Positions 46,001 to 58,000 of a stretch of DNA of 64,000 bases are shown here, one piece after another. Source of the DNA: Heligmosomoides polygyrus polygyrus (Eukaryota; Nematoda; Chromadorea; Rhabditida; Heligmosomidae); contig OX377201.1 of NCBI GenBank assembly GCA_947396885.1, positions 23,661,923 through 23,725,922 of the forward strand, read 5' to 3'. Made by a program: the position numbers and the translations under genes. The notes below the pieces were generated by a model. It was not told the DNA's origin. It made no database searches and saw only the letters and a list, made by a program, of their open reading frames with translations. Position 1 is the first letter of the stretch. The number at the start of each line of letters is the position of its first letter.

Positions 46001-49000
46001 CTAGCTGTGTTTTTTGGGCTAGACACGACTCTTTTCACTTGAAGTTTCTTTATGTGCAGTCTTTTCGTATGTGCTCACAACGAGATCAATTGAGACGTTT
46101 CCTCTTTTCACTAGTTCTTGCTTCATTAACTCCATCTTTTCTGACGGCTGTGTTTGAGTCATGAATTCTCTCACTCTATGGCTTCGCGATGGAGTTTTCA
46201 CAACTATTTCATCCACTTCATCATCTCTATGCACCAAATCTTTATTACATTGTCCTCGTTTTTGTTTTTTAAAGGGCCTAACGTGATTTTCGCAGTAGGT
46301 ATTCGCACCGTTTTTCCAACTGTGGTGCTTACAATGTCTTCCTTCTTGTGTCACTCCATACATTTTCTTTGATAATTCAGTGAAGACTGCAAGCTGTTTC
46401 ACCTCTTCGTAAGCATTTTCTTGCTTTGTTCTATGAAAGTCGCTGTGTAGTTGGAAGTGTTCTGGCCAGTTATTCAAGTTAGCTAGAAAGATGTGTGCAA
46501 ATTCTAATGACCGATACTCTGTCTTAGCATCGGCGTGAGCCTTACGTCTTAGTCTCTCCTAGACGACACAAAAGTCGGCCACCTCTTGTTTTGGTTGTAT
46601 TCTTCTCCAGTCACGCAGTTCTGCTATGACCGGCATTCAACTAGCGGCTATATCTTCGACCAGAGGTTCCCAAGCTGGCCACAACATTGTCGAAGCCTGA
46701 GGTTTTACCTCTACGGGAATGGTCAAGAAGATTGACTTCGCTCGACCTTCCAAGTGACCATCGCCCTGAATTTCTATTAATGTTTGTTCACTTTTACCAC
46801 CTTTTGATATTTTCTTTGGAGCCTGAGGACGAATTCTTTAAAGTTCTCACTAGGCTCTCCTTTATAAACGCTTATAAACGACCGACACAGGGCAAAGATT
46901 GGACAGTTAATCATTTAAACTCCAAAGTTCTGACCTGTGTCCTTTCTCGTTGCCTCCCATAAAGTCTCCACAGAGGGCTTCCGCCTTGGCTCGAAGCAGG
47001 CTCTAGTCCATTGACCCGTGTTTGCTGTCTGAAACTTTGCTTCGTCAGTCATGGAAGAAGCTTCTTCTCTTTCAGTGTCACTTTTATATTAGGTTGGCAA
47101 CTAAATTAGTGAACTTTCAAGCATCTTCAACAAAGGTGTTTATTAACAAATAACAAATAAGAATCTTGAACCTAAGTAAGATCCGTTGGAACCCAGAACC
47201 GCTACCCATTTATCAGGTAGCTAGTCTATCTCACAGCTGTAGAATTCTGTTTTGAGGCGAAAAATCCCTCCAGCCCAGGAGTTCTGCAGCGGACGAAAAA
47301 GGTGGTAGTCACTCGCCGCATTTTTTTGTTTGGGCTGCAAAGTGTATGAGTTAAACGATTCCAGCTATGGTCTTCGATTTTTTGAAGAGTCCGGTTCGCC
47401 ATGTGGGTCTGGCATTATCCTAGTGAAGGATAATGCCACTCCTGAAGAGTGTTGGAAACCGATTCTGGCAGATTTCAGCTTGCACGCTGTCACGTTGAGA
47501 AGTGTAAACTTTGGCATCAATGCTAGAACCACTCTCGATGAGTTCCCAAAAGATAACGACACCGGCGACAGGAGAGCATCACTTCCTCTGGTGATGTCAG
47601 ACTTAGGCGTTGGCAGCGGCTTCTGTTTTAATCTAAGCCACTAGATAGAACGCTGACGATTATCTAGTGGAATCTGCTTTTCTCACATGTTAGCAGTTGG
47701 TGGAGAAATGGTTGCTGCTTCTGACGATCCAACAATTCATTCGCTGCATCCACCCGCTTCTTCCTCAGCGATAGTGTAAAGTCGTGAGACACCGATTTAC
47801 CGAGCTTTGCAGAAAAGCCACTGCTGTGCAGAATCTTCTCAACAGAGGTATGTGAGCATCTAAAGTCGAGTGCCAACATAAGCGTTGTCAAGCTCGGATT
47901 TCCTTCGATGGAGCTGATTACAGCTCGACAAGGAATCAGTGCGATCGGTCGTCCGGTGCGTCGCTTGTCTTCAGTTTCAACGTTGCCCTCACAGAGCTTC
48001 TTTGACCATTTGAACACTGTCAGTCGTTGGACAACTTCATCTCCTACAGTTGCACATATGTTCTGCCAAGGTGCAGTTGCAGAGTGGCCGGGCTGGTACT
48101 CATGAAGAAGGCGTTCACAAATAGTGTCTCAGTGTCTATTCATTTCAGACTTGAAAACTTCCCACTAAAGAGGAGCGGCAGTGCAACCAAAGTAGTTTCG
48201 AGAAGTAGAGGCCAGTTGTTTTCAAACAGTGGAAACGAGAAAGAATTGACGCACTAATAAATTAGTAATCTCTGTTAGTAGAAGTGACTACGAATGAGTC
48301 CACGAATTTAATTGCCAACCTAATAATTAGCACCTGCCGTGGTTTCATAGTTTCCAGTCTCGACCGTTGCCTTCATGTCTTCGACGACTTTAACGATCTG
48401 CAACATATCTACCTCAAGCACATCTGCATTCTCAATAAGGGTTTCACTGTCCCTTTCCATGGTTTCGATGTATTGTTCCCAGTCATTTTCACAGTGCATT
48501 TCACTTTTATCTAAGGCGTCGTACAGTTTTTCGTTAATTATCCTTATCATCTTGCATTTATCTACTACTCTTTCAAACCTTTCTTGCACGTTTTGCATTT
48601 CTGTGCTTGCGATCTCTGAATGTTTCTCTTTATATCAAGCCGATATTATGTGGTTTACCATTTCCTCTTTGATAGTATCTCGTATTTTCGATATACTACT
48701 GATGACCTGCTCTAACTCATTCAGAACCAAATCGCCTGGAAAGTTATCACTCTCTTTACTCACCACTTGACTATCTTTGGACTGCTCTCTTTATTGGACC
48801 CGACCATGCGGGTGTCCTCCCCACCGTAGTTCATTCTGACCACTTCTGCAAATTCGCGTATGAACTCTAACTTAGTAGGAAGCGTAGGGCGCGAAATCGA
48901 TTCACAACGCGTGACGGTGAAATCGGTAATCGATCGGTAACTCGGTGGCTTCTCTCTCTGCCACTCGTTCATTCTCTGCACTGTGATCTAACGTCCTTTC

Positions 49001-52000
49001 ACTCTAGTCCTGCTAACTTTTGGTCTCTCTCGCCCTGTCACACGAGTGGGTCCAAACTCTCGATCAGAATTTTAACGTCTTACGAGTTGACTTTTTGCTG
49101 ACCAGAAAACAAGCGCAAGGGAAACCTAAATTGCGTTTCGTCGCCTTAAGATATCGCGTGGTTCGGCTCCCATGTGGGGTCTTTGTTGGTCCTCCTCGGA
49201 AGAGTATCGTTCACCAAGGTAAGCGGAGACGACACGGAACACTTTTGGAACGCGAGAAGTTTGATAACTGTTAATTCTTAACGAATCTTAGAACGAAAAA
49301 CAAGGGCGCGAAGAAGTGCGACCTCTGTCGGCCGCCGTAGGAGTCGAATTGCCGTTGGATATTTGCAGAGATCCCTCTCCACATCTCGCCATCTTGGGAA
49401 CTCATGTCGGGCGCCACGTGTGGGCTACTACGCACTTCTCTTGACGGGCCCTTGACTTCCCGACAATACCACTTACAGTCCCGTTCGATAAACTTCCCAT
49501 GAAGCCTTGGTGACTGCCCAAAACCTTAGCTTGATGGTACCTTGTCCACTGCATATATGTTGTTTTCTTCATACCGAACCCGAGAGGGAATGAAGGCCCA
49601 AGGCAACATGTGAGAGACCACGTCGCGTCTGCGCGCGAGCATAGCCACTACCCCTTGTCTAAGTTAGACAACCTTTCTATGGGTTTTCCACTCACCGTCA
49701 GTGCCTTCATGGTAGGAGCTTCCCGTTGTCCAGCTTGGCACATGTATCCAGGAAAAAAATTAGGTATAAGTGGTCAGACAAAAGTATGTTCTCAAGGAGA
49801 AAGGAGTTCTGAGAAGTTTTGATTTGCTCTTCATCTAGACAAGTGTTCATCTAGATATATAGCCATTTTAACGTACATCACTTATCAGTGTTTATTAACT
49901 GAACAGGCAGGTTATATTTACAGCTTGTGTACGACCGAGCATTACCGCCTCGACGTGCACAGTGCCATGGAAAGCTTGGGGCCAAACATGACGCTATTTA
50001 CTGTAGTACGTCATCCGATTGATCGTTTTATCAGTGGATACACGGACAGATGCCTTACGTACGTAACTACTTTTTGATGTTGTTTTATTTTAAACAATGT
50101 ACAGAAAAAAATCGAACACAGTGAAAATTTGCTTATGTGAAATTAAGAGAATTTTCATATCGAGGAAACAGGACAAGAACTACAACCTCCTTTAGCAGTT
50201 CAGGTTTAAGTTTTGGCATCTTTACATTTTGGAAAAATCTAGCGTAGGCAAGCTGAACTTTTCTAGATCTTATTTCCTTTCTTTGAAAGGAAGCTGTATA
50301 TTATATCGTCCTTTGTTACCGTCGTAGAATATGGCTCTTTGGTTTTCCCTGAACAAATATGCTAAATCTGTTATCCATTATGACTTGAGATTCCAGATCC
50401 CATCAGAGTTGTTCAATTTACCTGGATCTGGTGCTGTAGTAGAGTTGTAGCAGCAGTGGACAGCTCTTGGTTGATGTAGAACTTGTCCAGTGATAATGTC
50501 GCCGATAGAAGAGTGCACAAGGTGAAAGCCAATAGCTAGTTTCTACACGTAAAAGTCGTCTGAGAAGATGATATCCCAAAATAGTCTGCACCGATAAGAA
50601 TTGACGGCTTTTCGATGAAGTAGACAATGCTTCGGAGTCACCCACATCCTTCAAAAAGAACAATTTCATTTTCATAGACAGTAACTGAAGGGCCTTCACG
50701 GAGATAATATGATCTCTTTTTAACGTTTGAGTGCCAATCGTTTGTTGAGTGGCGGGAAGCGGTAATGGGTTTCGCGTACCCTGTGTGAATATGGAGATTT
50801 CTTTTTTTCCTGTTCTTCGACTGGCAGTTCAAGTGCAGCTAGTTTCGTAGTGATATAACTTTTACTTGATTTGCTGTCGAAGAAGGCTGTCGTCCTGATC
50901 ATTTGTTCTTGAATGCTGAGGTTGAAGACACTTACTTCCGTGCACCTTAGCAGAACATGTCGATGGAGTTGCTGTCAATGTACTAAGAAGTTGTTGCTAC
51001 GACTATACCACTCTGGATAGTGTTGACATTTTCGTTATGGAAGTGCCGGCAAAATGTTTCGAGATTCGCGACCTTTTACAGACGAGGCTGGTGACAGCTG
51101 CATTTTCCTCGAATCGCGTAATGTTCCAGTGACATGAAAACAAAATAGTGAGGTGTGGTGACGCTTGGAGCATGTCTCACATTGCTTTGATGTGCATTCC
51201 TTTGTGTTTTGCTTGCTAGAAAGGCAGTTGAAGCAAATCTCTTGTTCTTAGTGATATGTGCGCGAAGCCTGGGAGTCGGGAACTGAACAGGTGAAGGCGA
51301 AATTTTGGCTTGATTCACAGAAGGCCCATTTTTTTGTCTTGGCTAGAGCCGATTGATTTCTTCTGGTTGGTGAGGGATAGATAGAGCAGCGATTTGCATC
51401 TTATGCCATCTTTCGATGCAATTTGTGCAGATAGAGATATCCAACATCTCCTGGATGTTGAGCACTTTTCGATGCAACTCCCTATCCTGTAGTGTTGCTT
51501 CTTTGTGGACTGTTGTTCCTAGTTTTGAAGCAGCTTTGTTGGAGTGAGATTAGGGGTGTTGCCGGTTTTGTCATGGATCTATATCAAGTTGCTTATGTGG
51601 GGTGGAACTTTGTTGAATAGAATAGCTCCAAGTGCTATTTCATTGGAATCGTGCTCGTAGGCACAAAACTAACGAGTTAAGGCGTACATCCTGCTCCACA
51701 ACGATTGTAAGTTTCTGCCTTCTGGATCACACTGCGGTAAGTTGGAAAGCTGGCTGTGGCGGGCGTGTCGTCACCTTTTCGTTATATCGACCTTTCAGGA
51801 TGTCGAGCGCAATGTGGTAGTTCGATGGTGCTAACGCGTCTATTGAATGTAGACGATAGGCATGACTCCAGAAAAGAGAATTCAGTGTCGTACCGTGTTG
51901 TTGTCGATTATTGTCGACTCTCGTGAGAAAAATTCTGGGATTTTCAACAGGTCACCGTCGAAAGTTAGTATGTCCGATCGGCTTAAAATCCACTCGTCTA

Positions 52001-55000
52001 TGAAACTAGTCATGCCATGGTCGCCATTTGTTGGATTGAGACAACTTTGTTTGGAACCGCTCTATTGTGGAAATCGAGTGGTATTTGTACACAGTTGAGC
52101 AGATAAGAAATTTCATTGTGCCACATTCGGATTCAGAGACAACGATAATTTTCTTAATTTGTCAGAGAATGGACTAAATATGAGTGACTGAGGGATATAT
52201 TCCTATAGTTACTATATATAGGGATATATTCCTATACTTTCCTATTATATGAGGAGATACATTAGATTCAGGTAACAAGAAACAGATACCACAATGTGGG
52301 TTTAGGAATGCCAGAATATCGAACAAATGACAACGTCATTTACAGGAATACACGCTTTAAGACGTACGAACGTTGTTTTGGATGTCGAAGCGACTTAAAA
52401 TGTTTTGTGGAGAAGATGCACGAAACGCTGATCGACTACTACTACAATTCTACAGGAACGACTTTATATACTCAGCACTTGATCAACCACTTTGCTCCTC
52501 AAAATTGGTACGAATTGGAATATTTCCTTGAACTCTTCCATACCCTCCCGACTTTATTCAATTACTCCACATTAAAATCTTGAGAGCCTTAGGACCTAAA
52601 ACTATTTTAGTAGTATAGGAAATTCCGATTGCTTTGAACAAATTGCATGTTTATTACATGAACTACCTATGTGAATCAACGCCTAGAACAAACGACACCG
52701 AGGAAGAAACACCTTCCTTGCGGAAGTTAGCCATCTAGTAATGAAAGAAAGAAAACAAAAAATAATCTCGAGACGAACAATTAAAAATCGAACGTCAATT
52801 AAGAACGAGAAAACAGCATCTAGATTAAACAAGCTAATCAACAGCTGATAACTTCATAGTGCTATCCAATAACCTTCTAAATGAGCTCAGTTTAGCTGAA
52901 AGAGCCATACGTTTGCTACTTCGCTATTGGATGTAGAGAACATCCGATAGATGTTAGATTTCGTTACATGGATTTGTCATAATATGTGGGAGGTCGTCAA
53001 ACTCGCCGTTATGCCTGAAAATAAAGGCGACTGCGCAATGCTTACAATGAAACGAATTATCGTTTTGCCATTTTCTAGTTTGATGACCAAAACTTCGTAG
53101 ATTCTCGCAAAGCAATACCAACCCACTAAGAGGTGTTAGTAATATGGAAGAACTGAAAATGAGTCTTTCCATACTTGCCCGACTGCTACGCCTACGATTG
53201 GGTCGAAAAAACAGTTGTTTTGAAAGCGTCATGCACTTTCACATTGACTCGGGCGGTATTTACTTTCATACTAAATTGTGGAGATTTTCTTTCTAATATA
53301 ACGCTTTTTGCTTACAACGTTTCTAAAAAGCAAACAACATATATCATAACTAACTCTGCGGGCATTTCTGGTTCTTTGTGGTCAAGCTGCAGACTTCTGC
53401 TGCCAACACGAAAAGTAGACCATTAAAGAGTTAATGCAACCTCTGCCACTCAATTGTGCTCCTTACATTCATAAACTAAAATTTTTGAAATTGAAATTTC
53501 GTTTCCTTTTCGGTACACTGCCGATTACAGTAGACTGCTGGACTCTTGGACTGAGCTGCACGATTCTTGCACTTCATAAGGCCTTGTTTTTTGGAATGCG
53601 ACAGATTAATTTAAATAGAAGCAAAAAGTTTTTCCATACGCAGAGCTCATCTCAAGTCATTGTAATACATTGAAATGTGTTTCGTAAATGTAGCGCTTTT
53701 ATAGTGGAGTTGCTCTGCGAACGTCCTTCCTATTAAGACCCATTGAGTGTTTCTCCACATAGCTTCTCCTAGTGAAATAACTAGCTATGAGGTAACCACT
53801 TGCAGCTCGTACATGATTCTTCTTCTTTTCTTCTTTTTTCTTCTTCTTGACCGTTTGTCCCGCTTCGTAGCAGGGTCCTATTCTGGTGCAATGACGCCAC
53901 CTTTTCCGATCCAGCGCTAGATCAGGGTGGACACCAGCTACTTTCCAGTCCATATGTAACGTGTCAGCCCTGCACTGCTTCGGGCGCCCGCTAGGCCTTT
54001 TTCCTATTACCTCGAAGTTAAGGCATATCTTGCGGACGTGTCATTCTTTCCACGCAGAACGTGACTGTACCATCTTAAGCGAGTTCTCGCATCTTGTCAG
54101 ATATCGGCGCAACACCGAACTTCTGCCGAATGACATCGTTTGGATGCGGTCCATGCGCGTGACTCCAGCCGTCCAGCGCAGCATCTTCGTCTCCACGTCG
54201 CTGAGGCATGTTTCAACTTCCTTAGTCGCAGGCCAACACAGGTCTCAGGTACATCACTACCGGCCGTACGACTGCTCTATAGATCTTCGATTTCAAGCGC
54301 TCCGGTGTCTTTCTGTCGCAGAGCACACCAGTTAACGAGCGCCACTTGGACCAAGCTGCACTTATGCGTGAATTCACTTCAACCATCAGTTTGCCGTCAG
54401 ACACTGTTGCTGACCCCAGGTACTTAAGGACTGAAGCGCGTGGAAGCTCAAAGCCATTAACCCTGTTGAATCTGGTCACGGTAGCGTCCGTTGTTAGGTA
54501 CTCGGTCTTTTCATATTCAATCTGAGCTCAAAACGGTCCAAACGATCACACCAAGCTTGCACCTCTCGCTCGAGTTCATCTTCGTCTTTGCTGGCGAGCA
54601 TTACGTCATCAGCATAAAGCAACGTCTAAGGGAAGGCCTTCTGAAGATCTCGTGCGATGGCATCCATGACGATAACAAGCAGGAATGGGGAAAGTGCAAA
54701 CCCCTAGTGCACCCGACAGAGATAGAAATCTCCATCGAGGTTCCGGCTGCAGCTAGAACTCTACTCTTTGGGGAAGAGTAGAGGATTCGCACCCACTCTA
54801 TGAGCTCTTCAGGAACTCCATGGTGTCGCAGGGCGTACGATATTACTTCAAGCGGTACGCGGTCAAAGGCCTTCTTCGATTCGAGGAAGGCGATATGCAC
54901 TGGCTTCTGTTTTTCGCGATGCTTCTTTAACAGGAGGCAGGCGGCATGTACGGCACCAATGGTGCCACAGCCAGCTACGAATCCGCACTGATTGCTGGAA

Positions 55001-58000
55001 AGCTGGACGATGTCACGAATTCGTCCGTCGATAATTCGCTCCAAGATCTTCATGCTGTGCGAAAGCAACGGGACGGTAATTGGAGCAGTCAGCAGGACTG
55101 CCCTTCTTCTTCCAAATCGGAATCGCACTTTGGCCCCAACACTCAGGCACTTTCTTCTCCGTTACAGCCTAATTAAAGAACTTCGTCAACCGCTCAGCAA
55201 TGTGTCAAAGCGTTGACTTCCATGTATCAGCTGCCAGATCGTCGGGCCCAGTTGCTTGCCTTGCCTGGTCTCATCTTCTTCAAAGCCGCTTGAGTCTCCT
55301 CCACGGTGATCTTGGACAGGGGCGTGCATTGGAGCCGTTGAAAGGATGGGCGGAGGAAATTCTGCTGTAGAGATTTTCTCAAAGTAATCACGCCTTCGCT
55401 TCAATGCCTTCCTGCGTTCATTAGAAGATGGCCGTCCTCATCATCGGTGCCGACAAACTTTTCAATATTCTCAGTCTGCCGATGGCGAATTTTAGCAGGA
55501 CGGTACAGATACCGCTCACCGTCAGGTGACTCGAGCTTCTCGTTGACATCTTCATAACGAGTGGCTTTTACAACAGCCACCGCCTTCTTTGCAGCTTTCT
55601 TCGCTTCTTGGTACTTCCGCCAGTCTGTCTTTTCGCCGACAAACTTGTGGTAGAGCGACTTCTTCTACGACGCACTTTTGCTTTCACGTCGTATGTCCAC
55701 AGCCATGTCTGCTTGTCGACTTTGCGTCGTCCAGGCTTCGTAATGCCGAGTTCCATCTGTGCAGCTTGACCTATCTCGTCGGTCGTCCTCCTCCAAGTTC
55801 TACCGGGGACTTCCACATAGAACGGCTTTGAAGCCACGTCCTATGTCCCATTACTTGCGCTAAGACAACTTCGTCTCATGAATCGCACACAAATCAACTC
55901 TTCTTCGGTGCTTCCACCAACTCGCACGAGCAGCCCGTCAACGTGCCCACATTCAGCGTTATCACGCGGGTCCTGCTTACGTTACGGGACCTTTGGACTA
56001 GCTCAGTTGCCCCCCCCCCCCCGATGCCGTCCTCGCAAATTTTTCACACTCGCCGGGCTTTGCGAGTGCGCCGTAGCATTATCTACCACTATATAATTGA
56101 GTTAGCTCACTGCTCTGTAGATGGTGAGGCGTATCTCACTCAGGTTGGAAACCTGGCTGAGATACGCCTCGTGGAACCACGCGCAATCTCATGGAACCCC
56201 TTGCGACGCATCCGCGTACTTCGCGCGGGCAGTGTTTGCCGTTAACATGGGATGTTGTTACAGCAGAGGACGCGTAGCCTCCTCCTGCTTGACACAACGG
56301 CATCCGCGCGCGTTTCTCAGTGCCTGAATCCAGAAGACGGGTTCCCTTCGTCGCATCACAACCTTCTGGAGACAGAAGGAGAGACACCGTCGTCCTACTA
56401 CGAGGAATCGCATTCAGAATTGAGCATGAAATGCTGCTGCAGCAGAGGACGCGTAGCCTCCTCCTGCTTGACAAAAAGGCATCTGAGCGCGTTTCTGAGT
56501 GCCTGAATCCAGAAGACGGGTTCCCTTTGTCGCATCACAACCTTCTGGAGACAGAAGAAGCGAAAATAAAGGAAGCAAAGGCCACATCGTCGTCGTATGA
56601 CGACCGGCCGCATTCAGAACTCAGCATTATCCCATGTTGAACGGAGAACCTTACTGCTGCAGCAGAGTAAGCACAACCTCCTCCTGCTTGACGCAGCGAC
56701 ATCTGCGTGCGCTTCTGAGCATCTGAATCCATAAGACAGGTCCCCTTTGTCGCGCAACAAGCATCTGGAGTCAAAGGCATCGTCGTCTACGACGAGCGGC
56801 CGAATCCAGAATTCAACATGGGATGCTCCTCCAGCCGAGGAAGCACAGCCTCCTCTCCATTGACACAGCGACATCTTCGCGCGTTTCTGAGCATATGGAT
56901 TCAGAATACCGGTTCCATACGTCGCGCAACAATCGTCTAGAGCGAGAAGCGGTTCACCGACGTCGTGTGACGAGTGGATGACATTCAGAGTTCAGCATTA
57001 TCCCAAGTTGAACGGAAAATTTTACCCGCGCCTTTGCATACCTCTCACGGGCAATGTTTGCCGTTAACATGGGATGTTGTTACAGCAGAGGACGTGTAGC
57101 CTCCTCCTGCTTGACTCAGCGGCAACTGCACGCGTTTTTGAACGTTTGATTCTGAATACGTGTCACTGGCGTTTGCCTTGAGCATGAGAGGACCACTAAG
57201 GGGTGGTGGAGAAGGGAAGTAAGGGCCCTTTAGAGTGAACCAGGTGAGCGTCCAGGAAGGAAAGGATAAACCTGAAGGAGGGACCAGGGCGGGGAAGCCA
57301 GCAAGAAGAGACCAGTAGGGGGTCAATAGTGAAAGCAAGGAAGTGGGCCAGGGGATGGGACCAGGAAGGTGGGGGGGGGGGTGGGGGAAGACCAGTAAAG
57401 GAGGACCAGCAATTAGATCTAGAAAGAAGAAACGAGTGAGGCGGAAGCTGGCGCTCGGATTCGGAAGACGTGTCAACAAAGGAGGGGCCGAAGTACTGCG
57501 CAGCACAAACCAATGATGTTACTGGACGATGTAGAAAAGATGTCGGTGCAATCCTAGTTGGTGGTGGCCACTCTTGAACGATTTCATAAAAACTGAATGT
57601 GTTCATTATTGAAATGTATTGTACTTACTCATTTTTTGGAAAGCAAATGCAATAACGCAATCTAAATAAATAACACCGAAAACATGAGAACATATAACAT
57701 CTGTGAGCTAGGTCGAGAAGTTTGCATATGATTAGGGCGTGGAGCACATTTTCTTGCCTGTGTCCAAAGCGTTAAGTGATAGTGTATAGGCCTATTTTTA
57801 ATTTTACTTTAATGATGTTATCTGATTTAACTGCTTGAAGATGATCTGCTCTTGGTGCAAATCCAGGGGGATCGACCTTTCGTTACTAGATCTGCACTGA
57901 GAATGGTCCTTTTTAGATTTTCCTCACCCGATTAGGAACTCGGAAACTGAGTCTATCTGGGCAACCAGCTTGGCCTAGTTTACTTACCTCTACATGTTGT

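Larger units (their letters stand above)
42840..49270 (-). mobile_element. Ty3/Gypsy (Cer1-like) LTR retrotransposon, decayed, RT deleted
   Basis: Directly repeated end segments (42840-43000 and 49105-49270, sharing TTTG-TGGTCCTCC, GAAGAGT and CGTTCACCA) look like LTR remnants. On the minus strand come gag N-terminal coiled coil (48981-48325), a mariner insertion, and gag continuation (47086-46000: [19 protein letters not shown]). The protease has [14 protein letters not shown] (DTG at 45835-45843). RNase H-like sequence lies at about 45560-45150. The integrase core lies at about 44640-44050, where VINHFCKF shows N for the first catalytic D and SDKGGAFEN keeps the second. The RT domain between protease and RNase H is missing. 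Many stops are present, so it is inactive. It lies antisense in the long sulfotransferase intron. Confidence 0.8.

Noticed and set aside
50059..50066. Alternative donor GTAACT at 50063 for sulfotransferase exon 3
   Set aside because: It would shift the frame so that exon 4 hits a stop within a few codons. The donor at 50059 restores the family sequence.
56136..57606. Serine/cysteine- and proline-rich ORFs on both strands
   Set aside because: They are by-products of the tandem repeat and the purine-rich tract.
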